A model generated the notes under the pieces. That model was not told where the DNA came from, searched no databases, and saw only the letters and a list, made by a program, of their open reading frames with translations. A DNA stretch of 64,000 nucleotides from Vanessa cardui (Eukaryota; Arthropoda; Insecta; Lepidoptera; Nymphalidae): contig NC_061154.1 of assembly GCF_905220365.1 (NCBI RefSeq), forward strand, positions 7,502,001-7,566,000. The letters run 5' to 3'. Positions 1 through 9,545 of the stretch are shown piece by piece (the first letter of the stretch is position 1; each line of letters opens with the position of its first letter). A program made the position numbers and the translations under genes.

Positions 1-242
1 GATATTATAATTCTATCCAGAATAAAATAAATTAATATGTCATTTTCAGAATAAGTCCAAATATGTACTTTTTATAACATTGTAGTAAATTTTATTACAA
101 GTTACGTTTATGAATAGTAGTATGATAGTTTTGTCCATTTTATCATAGAAAATTCAAACTTTACAATTTAATAACTTATTTTTAGATAATTACATAGAAT
201 ATCCATTTCCTTGACTGGAGTCAAATTCCTTGACTGGAGACA

Positions 243-353
243 ATTCATATTTTTTATCAAGGCTTTGTCGGGTAGACCAATGAAGCTAGTCAGAGTGATC
301 ACACCATCCATACCACTTTTTGTGCGAGCCTTTGGTAGCGGTGGTCGCCGCAT
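243..353 (-). other. Short coding-like stretch, possible exon or gene remnant
   Basis: On the minus strand the frame from 353 towards 243 reads about 37 codons with balanced codon use and G or C at many third positions, starting MRRPPLPKARTKSG and continuing through a hydrophobic/polar segment ending near GLPDKALIKNM. This contrasts with the AT-rich flanks. The frame then runs on into AT-rich sequence until a stop at 168. A short direct repeat, CCTTGACTGGAG, occurs twice at about 208-238 just downstream. No clear acceptor or donor pair brackets the stretch. It may be a short exon, a decayed coding fragment or chance. I do not recognise the peptide. Confidence 0.2.
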
Positions 354-440
354 GGCTTTTATAATAGCTTTTTTGTGTATATATATTGTTTTACCATTAA
401 ATTATAATAGTTTAGCAATTCGTGTATGTTCTAATTAATT

Positions 441-1107
441 AAATTATTGCGTTGGTTTTAGGAAGTGTAAGTTTAGAAATGGAATAAAGTTTGAATTGTT
501 GTTCTGAATTACTTATAACAGAAAGTTGCGTGTAGTTTATTAATTTCTTAAACAAAGTATACATTATGACGCTTCATACTATTAATCAGGTGAAACATAC
601 GCACAAACAAATACGGCTTTATGAAAATGCAGAACAAAGCTAGTTTAAATTTTACCGTAATTGCGTATTTTATTAAATGTAATATTTAATTCATTTCACA
701 AAACGTGAATCCGTGTGAACGTGCAATTATTTTTAAATAATAATTGCATTATATTATATAATGGTGAGCATGTGGTGTTCGAAATGAGATATTCTTTTTT
801 CAAATAAAGAATACCGTTAAAATGCATTAAGCTTTCTGCACAGCAGTCAAAGTAATTTAGTGGTTAAAACTCAAGCTAGCTTCTATTGACACTGAGTCGG
901 AGAAAGTCTTTGTTATAACTGAGTTCTCTTTGTCTCTTTTCTTGTTCTTCAAATTTATTTCACTTGACAACATAGAAGCTAATTTTTGACTTAAGTTGTA
1001 ATGTTTACTACAAACACGACACATATTATACTTAATATCTTTGCATTAGGCAGAGAATTCAAACCGAATATTTATTAAAGTTTTGTATACAAATAGGATG
1101 TATTTTT
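441..1107. other. AT-rich stretch, nothing recognised
   Basis: Dense stop codons in all frames. I see no repeat, tRNA-like fold or coding-like composition in this interval. Confidence 0.5.
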
Positions 1108-1240
1108 GTAGGACGTCCTCAGGCACGGTGGAGTGACGATATACGCAAGGCGGCAGGCAGGATCTGGAGTAGCCGGAGAAAGACTACTTGGAGAGGCTTA
1201 TGTCCAGCAGTGGACAAAAACGGGCTGATGATGTGATGTG
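1108..1240 (+). mobile_element. Remnant of non-LTR retrotransposon (LINE) ORF2 C-terminus
   Basis: In the forward frame this reads GRPQARWSDDIRKAAGRIW, then an arginine/tryptophan-rich stretch, and ends in a tract containing the nucleotide words CTTATGTCCAGCAGTGGAC and GGGCTGATGATG. That pattern (GRP..RW.DDI...AG..W, W-R-G-L, then AYVQQW in the intact family) is how many insect endonuclease/reverse transcriptase ORFs end, immediately followed by a GATGATG repeat tail. Here the final AYVQQW part has slipped out of frame, so it is a dead 5'-truncated copy. The clade (RTE or related) is from memory. Confidence 0.65.
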
Positions 1241-2079
1241 ATACAAATGTTATAGATGTAAGAGGAGCTTGTCCGTCTATACTGACAAACTATAGAGTTA
1301 CCTAATCACAATTTAATACATTTATAAGGAATCTTAATATATGGAAATATCAATAATATTGAAATGTAGCAAAGATACAGACATCGTGGACAAAGGCTGT
1401 TCAAATTATATATCTCATATATAGGCGATTAAAAAAAACTCATTATGTTTAATACCTAAAAAGAAATATTTTTTTTTAATATGTAGACTTATTTGATAGC
1501 GGACTCTTAGTTGATAATACGATGAACGTTATTAATGGGATACCAATTATGTCTGTCTTTATTTATATCATTTAATTTCGGCTAGACTAGTGAGCCAGTA
1601 ATTACTTGGAATTAAATTGCGATTACAGAGGCACACGCAGAGTTGCGTGAAATAGTTAGTATGTAATTCTTATCTTAGTCGAAATATACATGGTATATTT
1701 TTATAGTTCATTGACACCTGTTTAATTGAAGCATAAATTTTTTATACCGTTTTTTCTATGATTTATTTAAAGCCTTTAAATAGGTATTTTTTGATTCAAT
1801 ATTTTTTAAAGGAAACAAAAGAGTTTTCGATGTAATATTTTAGTAGAATTCACACTGAAAGCTGAAATGAAAATATTACTTTGTCACGGATTTATTTTGC
1901 GAAATTTGTTTTATTATTTTTGTTTTTATGTGGTTAATTTGTAAATGTATCATTTGTGTAAGTGTCGGGGTGTGAATTTAGAAAATTGGACGTTGTTATC
2001 ACTGTTATTGATACTGATTGGTTTTTAAAACTCATATTTTTGTATATCTATGATATGGAATCTATCTCGTTCTTTTATT
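1241..2079. other. AT-rich stretch, nothing recognised
   Basis: No coding-like or repeat structure recognised. Confidence 0.5.
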
Positions 2080-2372
2080 TTTTATTTTATGGAATAAGTT
2101 GGCGGACGAGCATATGAGCCACTTGATGAAAAGTGGTCATCATCACCCATAGACAATGACACTATAAGAAATATTAACTATTCCTTACATCGCCAATGCG
2201 CCACCAACCTTGGGAACTAAGATGTTATGTCCCTTGTGCATGTAGTTACACTGGCTCACTCATCCCTCAAACCGGAACACAACAATACTGCGTATTGTTG
2301 TTTAGCGGTAGAATATCTGCTGAGTGGGTGGTACCTTCCCAGGCGGGTTTGTACAAAGTCCTACCACGAAGT
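2080..2372 (+). repeat. Dispersed repeat family A, near full-length copy 1
   Basis: This ~290 bp unit starts with a T-rich run and GGCGGACGAGCATATGAGCC, then contains landmarks shared by all copies: CACTTGATG near the start, GCGCCACCAACCTTGGGAAC, TTATGTCCCTTGTGC, CACTGGCTCACTC, CCGGAACACAACAATACT, GAGTGGGTGGTACC and a 3' end GTCCTACCAC. At least a dozen copies in both orientations occur in this window. It has no open frame across copies and no clear tRNA-type box B, so it is a non-autonomous dispersed repeat of uncertain class, possibly a LINE or SINE derivative. I recall very similar units as abundant in nymphalid butterfly assemblies. Confidence 0.8.
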
Positions 2373-3234
2373 AGTCGTGTTTAGAAAAAAGAAAAAGGTA
2401 CGAATAGTCTAATGATGATTTAGAAAATAAATTTATCCATTACAAGCTAAAGTAAAATACACTTATTTATTATTAAATAAACTCCTATCTGTAGCGTATA
2501 CCTAAGTATTGTCGAAATAACACAAAAATTTAATTATCAAGGGACACCAAAGAAAAATCCTTAAAAAATATTTTTTATAGTATTGGAATAGTTAAGTGAT
2601 GTGAGTTAAGAAAGTTACTAATAAATTTAGAAAAAATTAAAAAAAAATTAGCAATTATGTGATTAGTTCATAATATTGAAATACATGTTGTTGATGCTAC
2701 AAACTTTGAGTTATGCCTTCATTAAGCGAACAACTCTGCTTACTTTGATATCAGCAATGTGAGCTGAGTGTGCTCTGCTCTTCGACGAAATGCGACCACT
2801 GCTAAGTTACGTCGGTTTGCTATAAGCGCTATAATTTTTTCTATTCGCGTTTGTAGTAGTGGTAATTTACTGTAACGTACCTACGATTTACATATTTTTT
2901 AATTTTCTAGAAAGTTTCTGAGAAACTCCAATGCAATTATGAAGCTAAGTCTATTCGAATGAAATAATTCAAGCTATCCAATAATTTTTAAAGTACAAAT
3001 TTATTAAATATGTAACTTTATGTGATGATTTCGTTTTCGATATATGAACCCAATAATATACGTATATCGCCCTGATATGGGACTTGAACGCTGGGATTAA
3101 AAATTATATACAAATAAAACTAATATTATAATTGTAAAATATAGAAAACATTTTTATCCTCCTGCCAAATACACAATTTTTGCAATAACAGTAGTAACGT
3201 ACGGCTTGTCAAATTCTGAGCAAGTATTTAATGA
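2373..3234. other. AT-rich stretch, nothing recognised
   Basis: Low-complexity AT-rich DNA with no recognised gene or repeat. Confidence 0.45.
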
Positions 3235-3380
3235 ATGCAAAATCAAAATATATTTTATTCAAGTAGGCTTAAGCAATTCTGTAATGTAATTTTAAATATA
3301 AAATGAACTTTAAAGCTTACGTGTTCAGCACTTGGTTATTACTAAAAAACTGGCCAGTAACTCAGTAGTCACTCTTTTTT
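3235..3380 (+). mobile_element. LINE-type 3' tail repeat (family E), copy 1
   Basis: Contains TTTTATTCAAGTAGGCTTA, then GTGTTCAGCACTTGG and, at the end, AACTCAGTAGTCACTCTTTT. The same order (ATTCAAGTAGGC ... ACCGGTTCGGAA ... CTCAGTAGTTACTC) is widespread in lepidopteran DNA as the 3' end of a non-LTR retrotransposon. This copy is diverged and lacks the ACCGGTTCGG core. Other copies lie at 19219-19362 and 63370-63490. Confidence 0.55.
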
Positions 3381-3879
3381 TATACGTACTTATATTACCT
3401 AGCTATATACAATCCTTATTATCTGTATAATTTCCCATCTAGTAAAATGTCTTATTTATCAATACTTAAAAAAAAAACACTTTTAATTAATAGTAAAAGC
3501 AGTTACAATATCGTAATGTCTTAATGAATGAATAGTTAAGTTATGAAGAATCTATAATTGATGTTTATGTTATACCATTGACCTAAAGGACCATTCGTAG
3601 TATTAATCTGTACAGATGACGGCTCAGAATACAGCCACTTTGCCGGAGAATGGCTCGCTTTTGATATGGACAAAGAGGTTAGTAGTACTAAGTTTATCAT
3701 GGCAATGCAGTGCCTAGTACGCAGACTATACAATGAGTACATAAGTTGAACTTAATTGAAACCGAGAGCCACTTAAGCCGGTTACCGTTTTGCGCTTAAT
3801 TTCATACAATATGAAGTTAGTGGTTGATCGGATTACGATTTCGAGATCTTAATCTGTTCTAAAAAAATGTTCTTTTTTT
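3381..3879. other. AT-rich stretch, nothing recognised
   Basis: A 68-codon minus frame spans 3536-3742, but its composition resembles surrounding non-coding DNA and I see no splice context. Confidence 0.4.
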
Positions 3880-3996
3880 TTTTTATAGTATCGAGAGGCC
3901 AACGGACAAATTGGACAACCTCATGTTAACCACCGAAAGTTTAAAAAATCTTTACATTGCCAATGCACCACCAACCTTGGGAGCTAAGACGAAGAC
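3880..3996 (+). repeat. Dispersed repeat family A, fragment copy 2
   Basis: Preserves the block ACATTGCCAATGCACCACC followed by AACCTTGGGAGCTAAGA in the same order as the full copies. The front half is strongly diverged (GGCCAACGGACAAATTGG) and the 3' half is missing. Confidence 0.6.
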
Positions 3997-4713
3997 AACT
4001 AAGGTTGGTACTTGGTTGGTCAATCAACTCGTCTAAAGATTGGACTAATTATAATAATAATAATTTATTTATTTAAGCATCCCATTGAATAAAAACAAGA
4101 TTTTAACGATAATAACTGCGATAGTATAAAACTGTGGTGCAGTTATTAATGCCTGCCAAGAAAACGACATTGCTCTATTGATTAAGACACACTTGCACAT
4201 ATTTGTTACATAATATATGAATACAAAAAAGAAGAGAAAAATAAAATACTAAAACATCAAAGAATTTTTTGAATTGATCGATTACAAGATTTAAAAAAAA
4301 AACTAAAATCACAAAATAAAATAATGTCATAAATAAATAAGTAATTATCACGTGTTTAGTGTTTTTGAGTAAGCTCTTCGCTGAAATATATTGGAACTAG
4401 TAGGTGTTGTCAGGTTTACCTTACCCATATAAAGCCGGGTATGATATAGCTAGTATGGTATATTTTTGTGTTTCCTTTTATTGATATATCGAGCGTTATG
4501 TCAACTTAGTCGAAGCGAAATTTGTTCAGGCGCCTTCCAAGCGGGCGTTATAACTATATCAGATATGGAAACATTTTGTGTATTGTGTGATAATATGAAG
4601 ATGGAAAGTATTTACAAAAAAAAAATAGCCATAGCATTTAGAATCAGTAAGAATATTTGTATTCACAATAACGGAATAAAAGACTAAAAGTTATTTTATA
4701 ATATGTATATAGA
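3997..4713. other. AT-rich stretch; possible Helitron-type end near 4432-4453
   Basis: Mostly featureless. At 4432-4453 the words AAAGCCGGGTATGA and ATAGCTAGT resemble the 3' terminus of the Helitron-like elements found later in the window (AAGCCGGGG ... GCTAGT). No element body can be recognised upstream, so this is only a weak hint. Confidence 0.3.
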
Positions 4714-4725
4714 TTATCCCCGAAA

Positions 4726-4980
4726 GTAACAGCCCGTAAATTTCCCACTGCTGAGAAAGGCCTCCTCTGAATGCACATGTGGCAGAATTTCGATGAAATT
4801 AGACACATGCAGGTTTCCTCACGATGTTTTCCTTCACCGCCGAGCACGAGATGAATTATAAACTCAAATTAAGCACATATATATAGTGGTGCTTGCCTGG
4901 ATTTGAACTCACGATCATAGGTTAAGATGCACGCGTTCTAACCACTAGGCCATCTCAGCTCACTTAAGCCTAAGGCTCAC
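4726..4980 (-). mobile_element. Metulj-like tRNA-derived SINE, copy 1, with perfect 12 bp TSD
   Basis: In minus orientation the unit begins with a tRNA-like head (GATGGCCTAGTGGTTAGAAC as box A region and a degenerate box B at GAGTTCAAATCC), followed by the family body (TTCATCTCGTGCTCGGCGG, GGAAAACATCGTGAGGAAAC) and ends in CAGTGGGAAATTTACGGGC. The flanks carry a perfect 12 bp target-site duplication TTATCCCCGAAA at 4714-4725 and 4981-4992, proving insertion. Compared with other copies the CCCGCATTGGAACAGCGTGG segment has been deleted internally. Pol III transcription and LINE-driven retroposition are inferred from the family type. Confidence 0.9.
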
Positions 4981-4992
4981 TTATCCCCGAAA

Positions 4993-5175
4993 CTAAAAGT
5001 TTAATTATTTTTCTATTGGAAAACGCATTCGCAACGCTTTTTTAGTGCCATACTCAGGGTGTAAATGAAATATTTTAAAGTCTATAATATATACTTTTGT
5101 TGAGAAGATCCATAGTTTTATGAGTTTTGTGAAACAATCCACCTTTGAAACGGTATGAAAATTAAATAGTAATTC
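4993..5175. other. AT-rich spacer
   Basis: Nothing recognised between the SINE duplication and the next repeat. Confidence 0.4.
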
Positions 5176-5332
5176 AGCCTAGTATCATGTGCTAGGCAAA
5201 AAACGTAGCCCATGTCCATCTTTCAACTCCAAGTTTGCTTCACATCAAATTTTATCAAATTCGGTTCTTTGGTTTGGTTGTGAAAGAGCGACAGGCAGAC
5301 AAAGTTACTTTCACATTTATAATATCAATATA
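5176..5332 (-). mobile_element. Helitron-like fragment (family C), copy 1
   Basis: Shares with 43592-43756 and 57518-57649 the conserved string of words TTATAAATGTGAAAGTAAC, CAAACCAAAGAACCGAATTT (here diverged), TGGAGTTGAAAGATGGACAT and GGGCTACGTTTTTTGCCTAG when read on the minus strand. The copy at 43592 ends in a hairpin and CTAG, which orients the family and suggests a non-autonomous Helitron; this copy lacks that terminus. Confidence 0.5.
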
Positions 5333-5526
5333 GATTAATAAACATAATGCTATATTATGTTTTAACTTAATTCATACTCATGTGGATTTCAAATGTTATG
5401 CATTTGCTATTAAAATAAACCTTTTTTCATTTTAATTAACCCATTGAAAAAGATGGTTATTGAAAGTAAATGTAACTAAAAAAACAAACAGTCACTCGCT
5501 AATAAAACAAATATATGACTATCCGT

Positions 5527-5538
5527 CGTGACGTCACG
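5527..5538. promoter_or_regulatory. Perfect CRE-like palindrome CGTGACGTCACG
   Basis: A 12 bp perfect palindrome centred on TGACGTCA, the consensus CREB/ATF site, sits in a locally GC-rich patch (about 5520-5640) of otherwise AT-rich DNA. The site match is direct; use as a regulatory element is inference. Confidence 0.3.
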
Positions 5539-5583
5539 CCGTGATGGCATGACGATCTCGTTCGCCGTCACTCGTTCCTCCCT

Positions 5584-5626
5584 TGTGTGTGTGTAGTGCT
5601 ACTTATATGTACACTACGCACACACA
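5584..5626. other. Inverted repeat: 15 bp stem, 13 nt loop
   Basis: TGTGTGTGTGTAGTG at 5584-5598 pairs with CACTACGCACACACA at 5612-5626, with one G:U-compatible position, around a 13 nt loop. The stem does not extend outward, so it is too short for a canonical pre-miRNA. It may have arisen from a (TG)n tract. Confidence 0.5.
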
Positions 5627-5639
5627 GCCTGTCACGATA

Positions 5640-8600
5640 TACTGTCTTACTCCCAAGGCGCACTGATAATTATTTCCTACCAATAAATATATGTGAATTC
5701 TAAAACCAAAAGTTAAACTTTTGAAAGATACCGAAGGAATAAGAAGGTTTAAGTAAGTTTATATGCCTCACCTTCTTTGTTATATTAATCTTATTCGGAT
5801 AATTTTGGAATGTTTTAATCTATTACTTATTATTTGTAGTGCATTTATTATTTTAAAAAGTTCACTATTTTTATTTAAATAAATACATTACCAAAAAAAT
5901 AAATTCTATTATTTAAATTTTGAATAGAATAGTGGCAATGGTACTGTAAGGAATTACTTTTGGTTTACTGTTTCTTTTTACCACCCAATTAAGATTAAAG
6001 CTAGTGCAATACACGGAAATGACAGCAGAGATTAGAATTTAAACATCTCTAGGCGGTCCTTACACCATGCTGAAATACACGCTAAAAAGATTTCACATAA
6101 ATTGCCAAAAAAGAATTATAAATTTCGAACGAATATTTACGAGCAAAATGTATGTAGGTATAGGCATACTAATAACAGTCACAATAATCTTTGCATCCTA
6201 TGTTCACTGACTGAACATAGCATATACAGCCGAATAAAAGATGACCCAAAGAAGTACAATAAATGAACAGCAAAATCGACTCTTCTTGGTTTGACTGAAG
6301 GCCTTTTTTCCCTTGATAAGCTTTTTCTCCAGTACGTTATTACTCGTTTGGATGTAGCGCACCTGGTATTTGTATCGTTCACAAATTCGGTTACCGTTCC
6401 TCTATACTTTTTATCGTGAACTCTTATTCGACACAAAATATGGGTAAAGCTAGGATGCTATGAGGAAAACAGTTTACGTGTAAAATAAATGTACAGATTT
6501 TTGCTTTTTAAAATTGAAAATCAAATGAAAAGCATATAATACATGCTTCTTATTGACAAACGGCTCAACGATACAAGACGCCGGTGACGGAAAAGTCGTA
6601 AAGTTGATCTTCTGAGTCATTGTCGTGCCCAAACCATTAGTCATTTTAACGTATATTAGACGGCTTTTCACATTTTTAGTCCTTAGGAAAATCTATACAA
6701 ATAATTAAATTGGATTGTCTATTTTTGAGATTGACCAAAATATTTTTAGATGCCTTAATTCCAGTCCCTTGGAAAGTAAATTAAATTTTATGGGAAATCA
6801 GCATGAACTTGTGAAAATGGTATATACCAAAACAACTAATTTTTTGCCTGATAACTAATTAATGATGACGGCAGATAATTGATATAATAAGGAGTGACTT
6901 AGGCTACTTTAATTTTAGAATTACATTTGAAATAATAATTAAGTCTAGCTGCAATAAATCAAACACTGTCCAACTCTCGCGCATGGCCCTACGACGCCGT
7001 CACGTAGGGTTCCTCCCATAATATCACAAATGCTGTCTAAAACATAATTAATAAATTATAGTAAAATCTGTGAACTAAACAAAATCCTTCTACTAAATTC
7101 AAATACGTGCGAAGTTGCAGTCACGGCTGGTTATGATTTAAAAAGTAAATCAAATGTTTCTATATATAAATGAATAAAAAAATCTATGTATCATGTTTAC
7201 TTCGCAAATTAAATGTGCTAAAATATGTAATAAATATTTCCTTCTCTCTTTTTTTAATTTCAATGGCACATAAGTAAGGAGATCAATGGATCTGAATATA
7301 TTATATTTAAAATATTCTGTTGCTCTTTAATTGCTAATTAGTTGCTGAATATTTATCGACGTAATAACGAATTCCGACGATTACTTATAAAATTATGTAA
7401 AGTCATGGCAATTTTTGAATATGACATTTATCAAATGAGAAACCCTTTTAGAAGAAAACCCTTTTAGAAGTGAACGAAACTAAACCATCGAGATATAATC
7501 TGCGACACTAATCGACTAGGCTCCAATCGAGCGCGAGCGTTACTTTAAAAAATTACAATAAATTCTGGTTTAAAAATGTCTCAAAGACAATCAAAGTTTG
7601 ATATGAATATATAGATCATACCATTGCTATTTGCTATGTTTGTTCAGCCAGCATGAGTCGGAAGCAATATGTACCTAAATTGGTTGTTTATATTAAACTA
7701 TCTTTATACACGGAGTTTAAAACCAATAGGACTGAAGAATAGAACCACTGCCGCTTCATCAGTTTTTGTAGTTTGTTCCTGTAAAAGGTTTGAGGCAATC
7801 TAAGTTTTTTTGGTTATTTTCATTTTTATCGTGTGCTCACAGGCACACATCCTCTTTTTTAATAAGATTGTTTCTACACAGAGTTCAATTTAAACGTTTT
7901 TGACTTATTGAATATTCTGCTCTGTACGGACATCGTTTGTTCCTGCGAGCCAGGCAGTGGGTGAATTTTTTTACAAACACCCGTGCGATCAATATGCTAG
8001 TCGTAAAAGGAATTACAAACGGTGAAGCTTTTTAGTGTGCTTTGTACGTAGATGCATATTTCAATTGCTTAGATTGCTAAAGTATTCACAATATTAAGTA
8101 CAGTTAATAGTCTCAATAGTAAAAAATTAATAATTTAGGATTCAATTTAAAAAATGTCTAGTTTGATGAGTAATGTATTTGGCTGTAAATTTCCAAAAAC
8201 CTACTTCGAATGTTTAGGTTAGGAAATTAAATTCCAGAATTAGTACGTTCTCAGTATTCCTTCTTATCTTGCGAAGCACATAAATGTTATAATCATTCAC
8301 TTCATTAACAATTTTAAATAGAAAACAAAACATATAGACCTCGATATACCAACTTGTATGTATGTGTTCGGTAAAGATAGGTCTGAAGTTATATTATTTA
8401 ATTATCATTGCGTTGTAATCTTGTTCTTGTTAGTTTTTTTTTTAAACATCGTTTTATTTCTTGCGATATAAAATCCGGCAGGTATGAATTTTTCAAATTA
8501 TTATTTATCAGTACTTTACTTCCGTCTACAGGGATATCATAAAATAAATTTTGAAATAGTATCGTACATGTCTAGGAAATTTTGGCGAAGACATGTTTGT

Positions 8601-9310
8601 TTAAAGTTTAAGTGAAAATTGTGGAGCTTGCATGCTTACGGTGCAAATTTGTCTGAACTAATTAAAAATATATATAATTACATTACTGTTACATTTAGTT
8701 TGTAACATAGTTAACTTCTTACAAAAATAAATCGAATAAATAATTATTAAATATAGTGTTACAATTACTTATTCGTAGTCAAAATAGTACACTACTCAAT
8801 ATGAGGTCGTATATAAAATTCGACCGATTTATTTTATTTTCTTAGTAAATGTTTTGAATCGATTCTTTTGTAAATAAATCATATTAATTCCACCTTCGTT
8901 GATTGCAAGAATTTCCAAAGTTACTTTTTTCGCAAATGATATACATCTCAATAAAATTCATGGAAAAAAATTAATTTTCTACATTTTGTACATACATATT
9001 TACAAATTTTTATTAATAAGTGTTTCGTAATTGTTTAACTTTGCTTCAAAAGTCTTTATACAGAACCAAAGACCGCTTCATTCACAATAATTTACTTTAA
9101 AATATTTCTTTCCAATAGGACGGCAAATCTCCTACTGAATCTTCAAATATTCCTATACTCCTCAGACTTGAAGAAGGTCACAACTAATGCTTCTTCTAAA
9201 AAAAATCTTACTTGTACTAAACAATAATAAACTCTTTCTTAAAACTTATTTCATCTAATGTTTCTAATTCTCCTGTATCTGATAATAAGATTCGTAAAAC
9301 GCTATTAAAT
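5640..9310. other. Long AT-rich stretch without recognised features
   Basis: No repeat family or coding-like block recognised. Two minus-strand frames of 85 and 65 codons (6179-6436 and 6474-6671) look like chance. A 14 bp word AACCCTTTTAGAAG is tandemly doubled near 7441-7470. Confidence 0.45.
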
Positions 9311-9545
9311 TCATCGCATGGGGCATGGTCTATGGTCAGTCGTGTGAGTCAACTCTACGGGCAAACCCAGGCAGACTACGTCGTAGCAGGCTCATAATGG
9401 GAGGACTGGAAGCCAGTCACGCATATCTGTTTTGTTGCGTGGCTGGGCCTTTGTTACGCACATACTCATGAGGCTCATATACGGCTTGGCGGAATTCGAA
9501 GCTTGCGGGTTGCGGTCAGGTTGCATGATGCCAAGCCTCTTTTAT
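9311..9545. other. GC-rich island of unknown nature
   Basis: About 235 bp with markedly higher GC than its flanks and sharp edges. It includes CATGGGGCATGGTCTATGG near the left, GACTGGAAGCCAGTC (a small hairpin) in the middle and GAAGCTTGCGGGTTGCGG at the right. No frame stays open and no tRNA-like boxes are evident. It could be a dispersed repeat with no second copy in this window, or a regulatory block. Confidence 0.35.

Noticed and set aside
5584..5626. microRNA precursor
   Set aside because: The stem is only about 15 bp and does not extend; a canonical pre-miRNA needs a longer imperfect stem.
6179..6671. Pair of adjacent minus frames (85 and 65 codons) as a two-exon gene
   Set aside because: The peptides are unfamiliar, codon use is AT-driven, and no donor/acceptor pair joins them sensibly.
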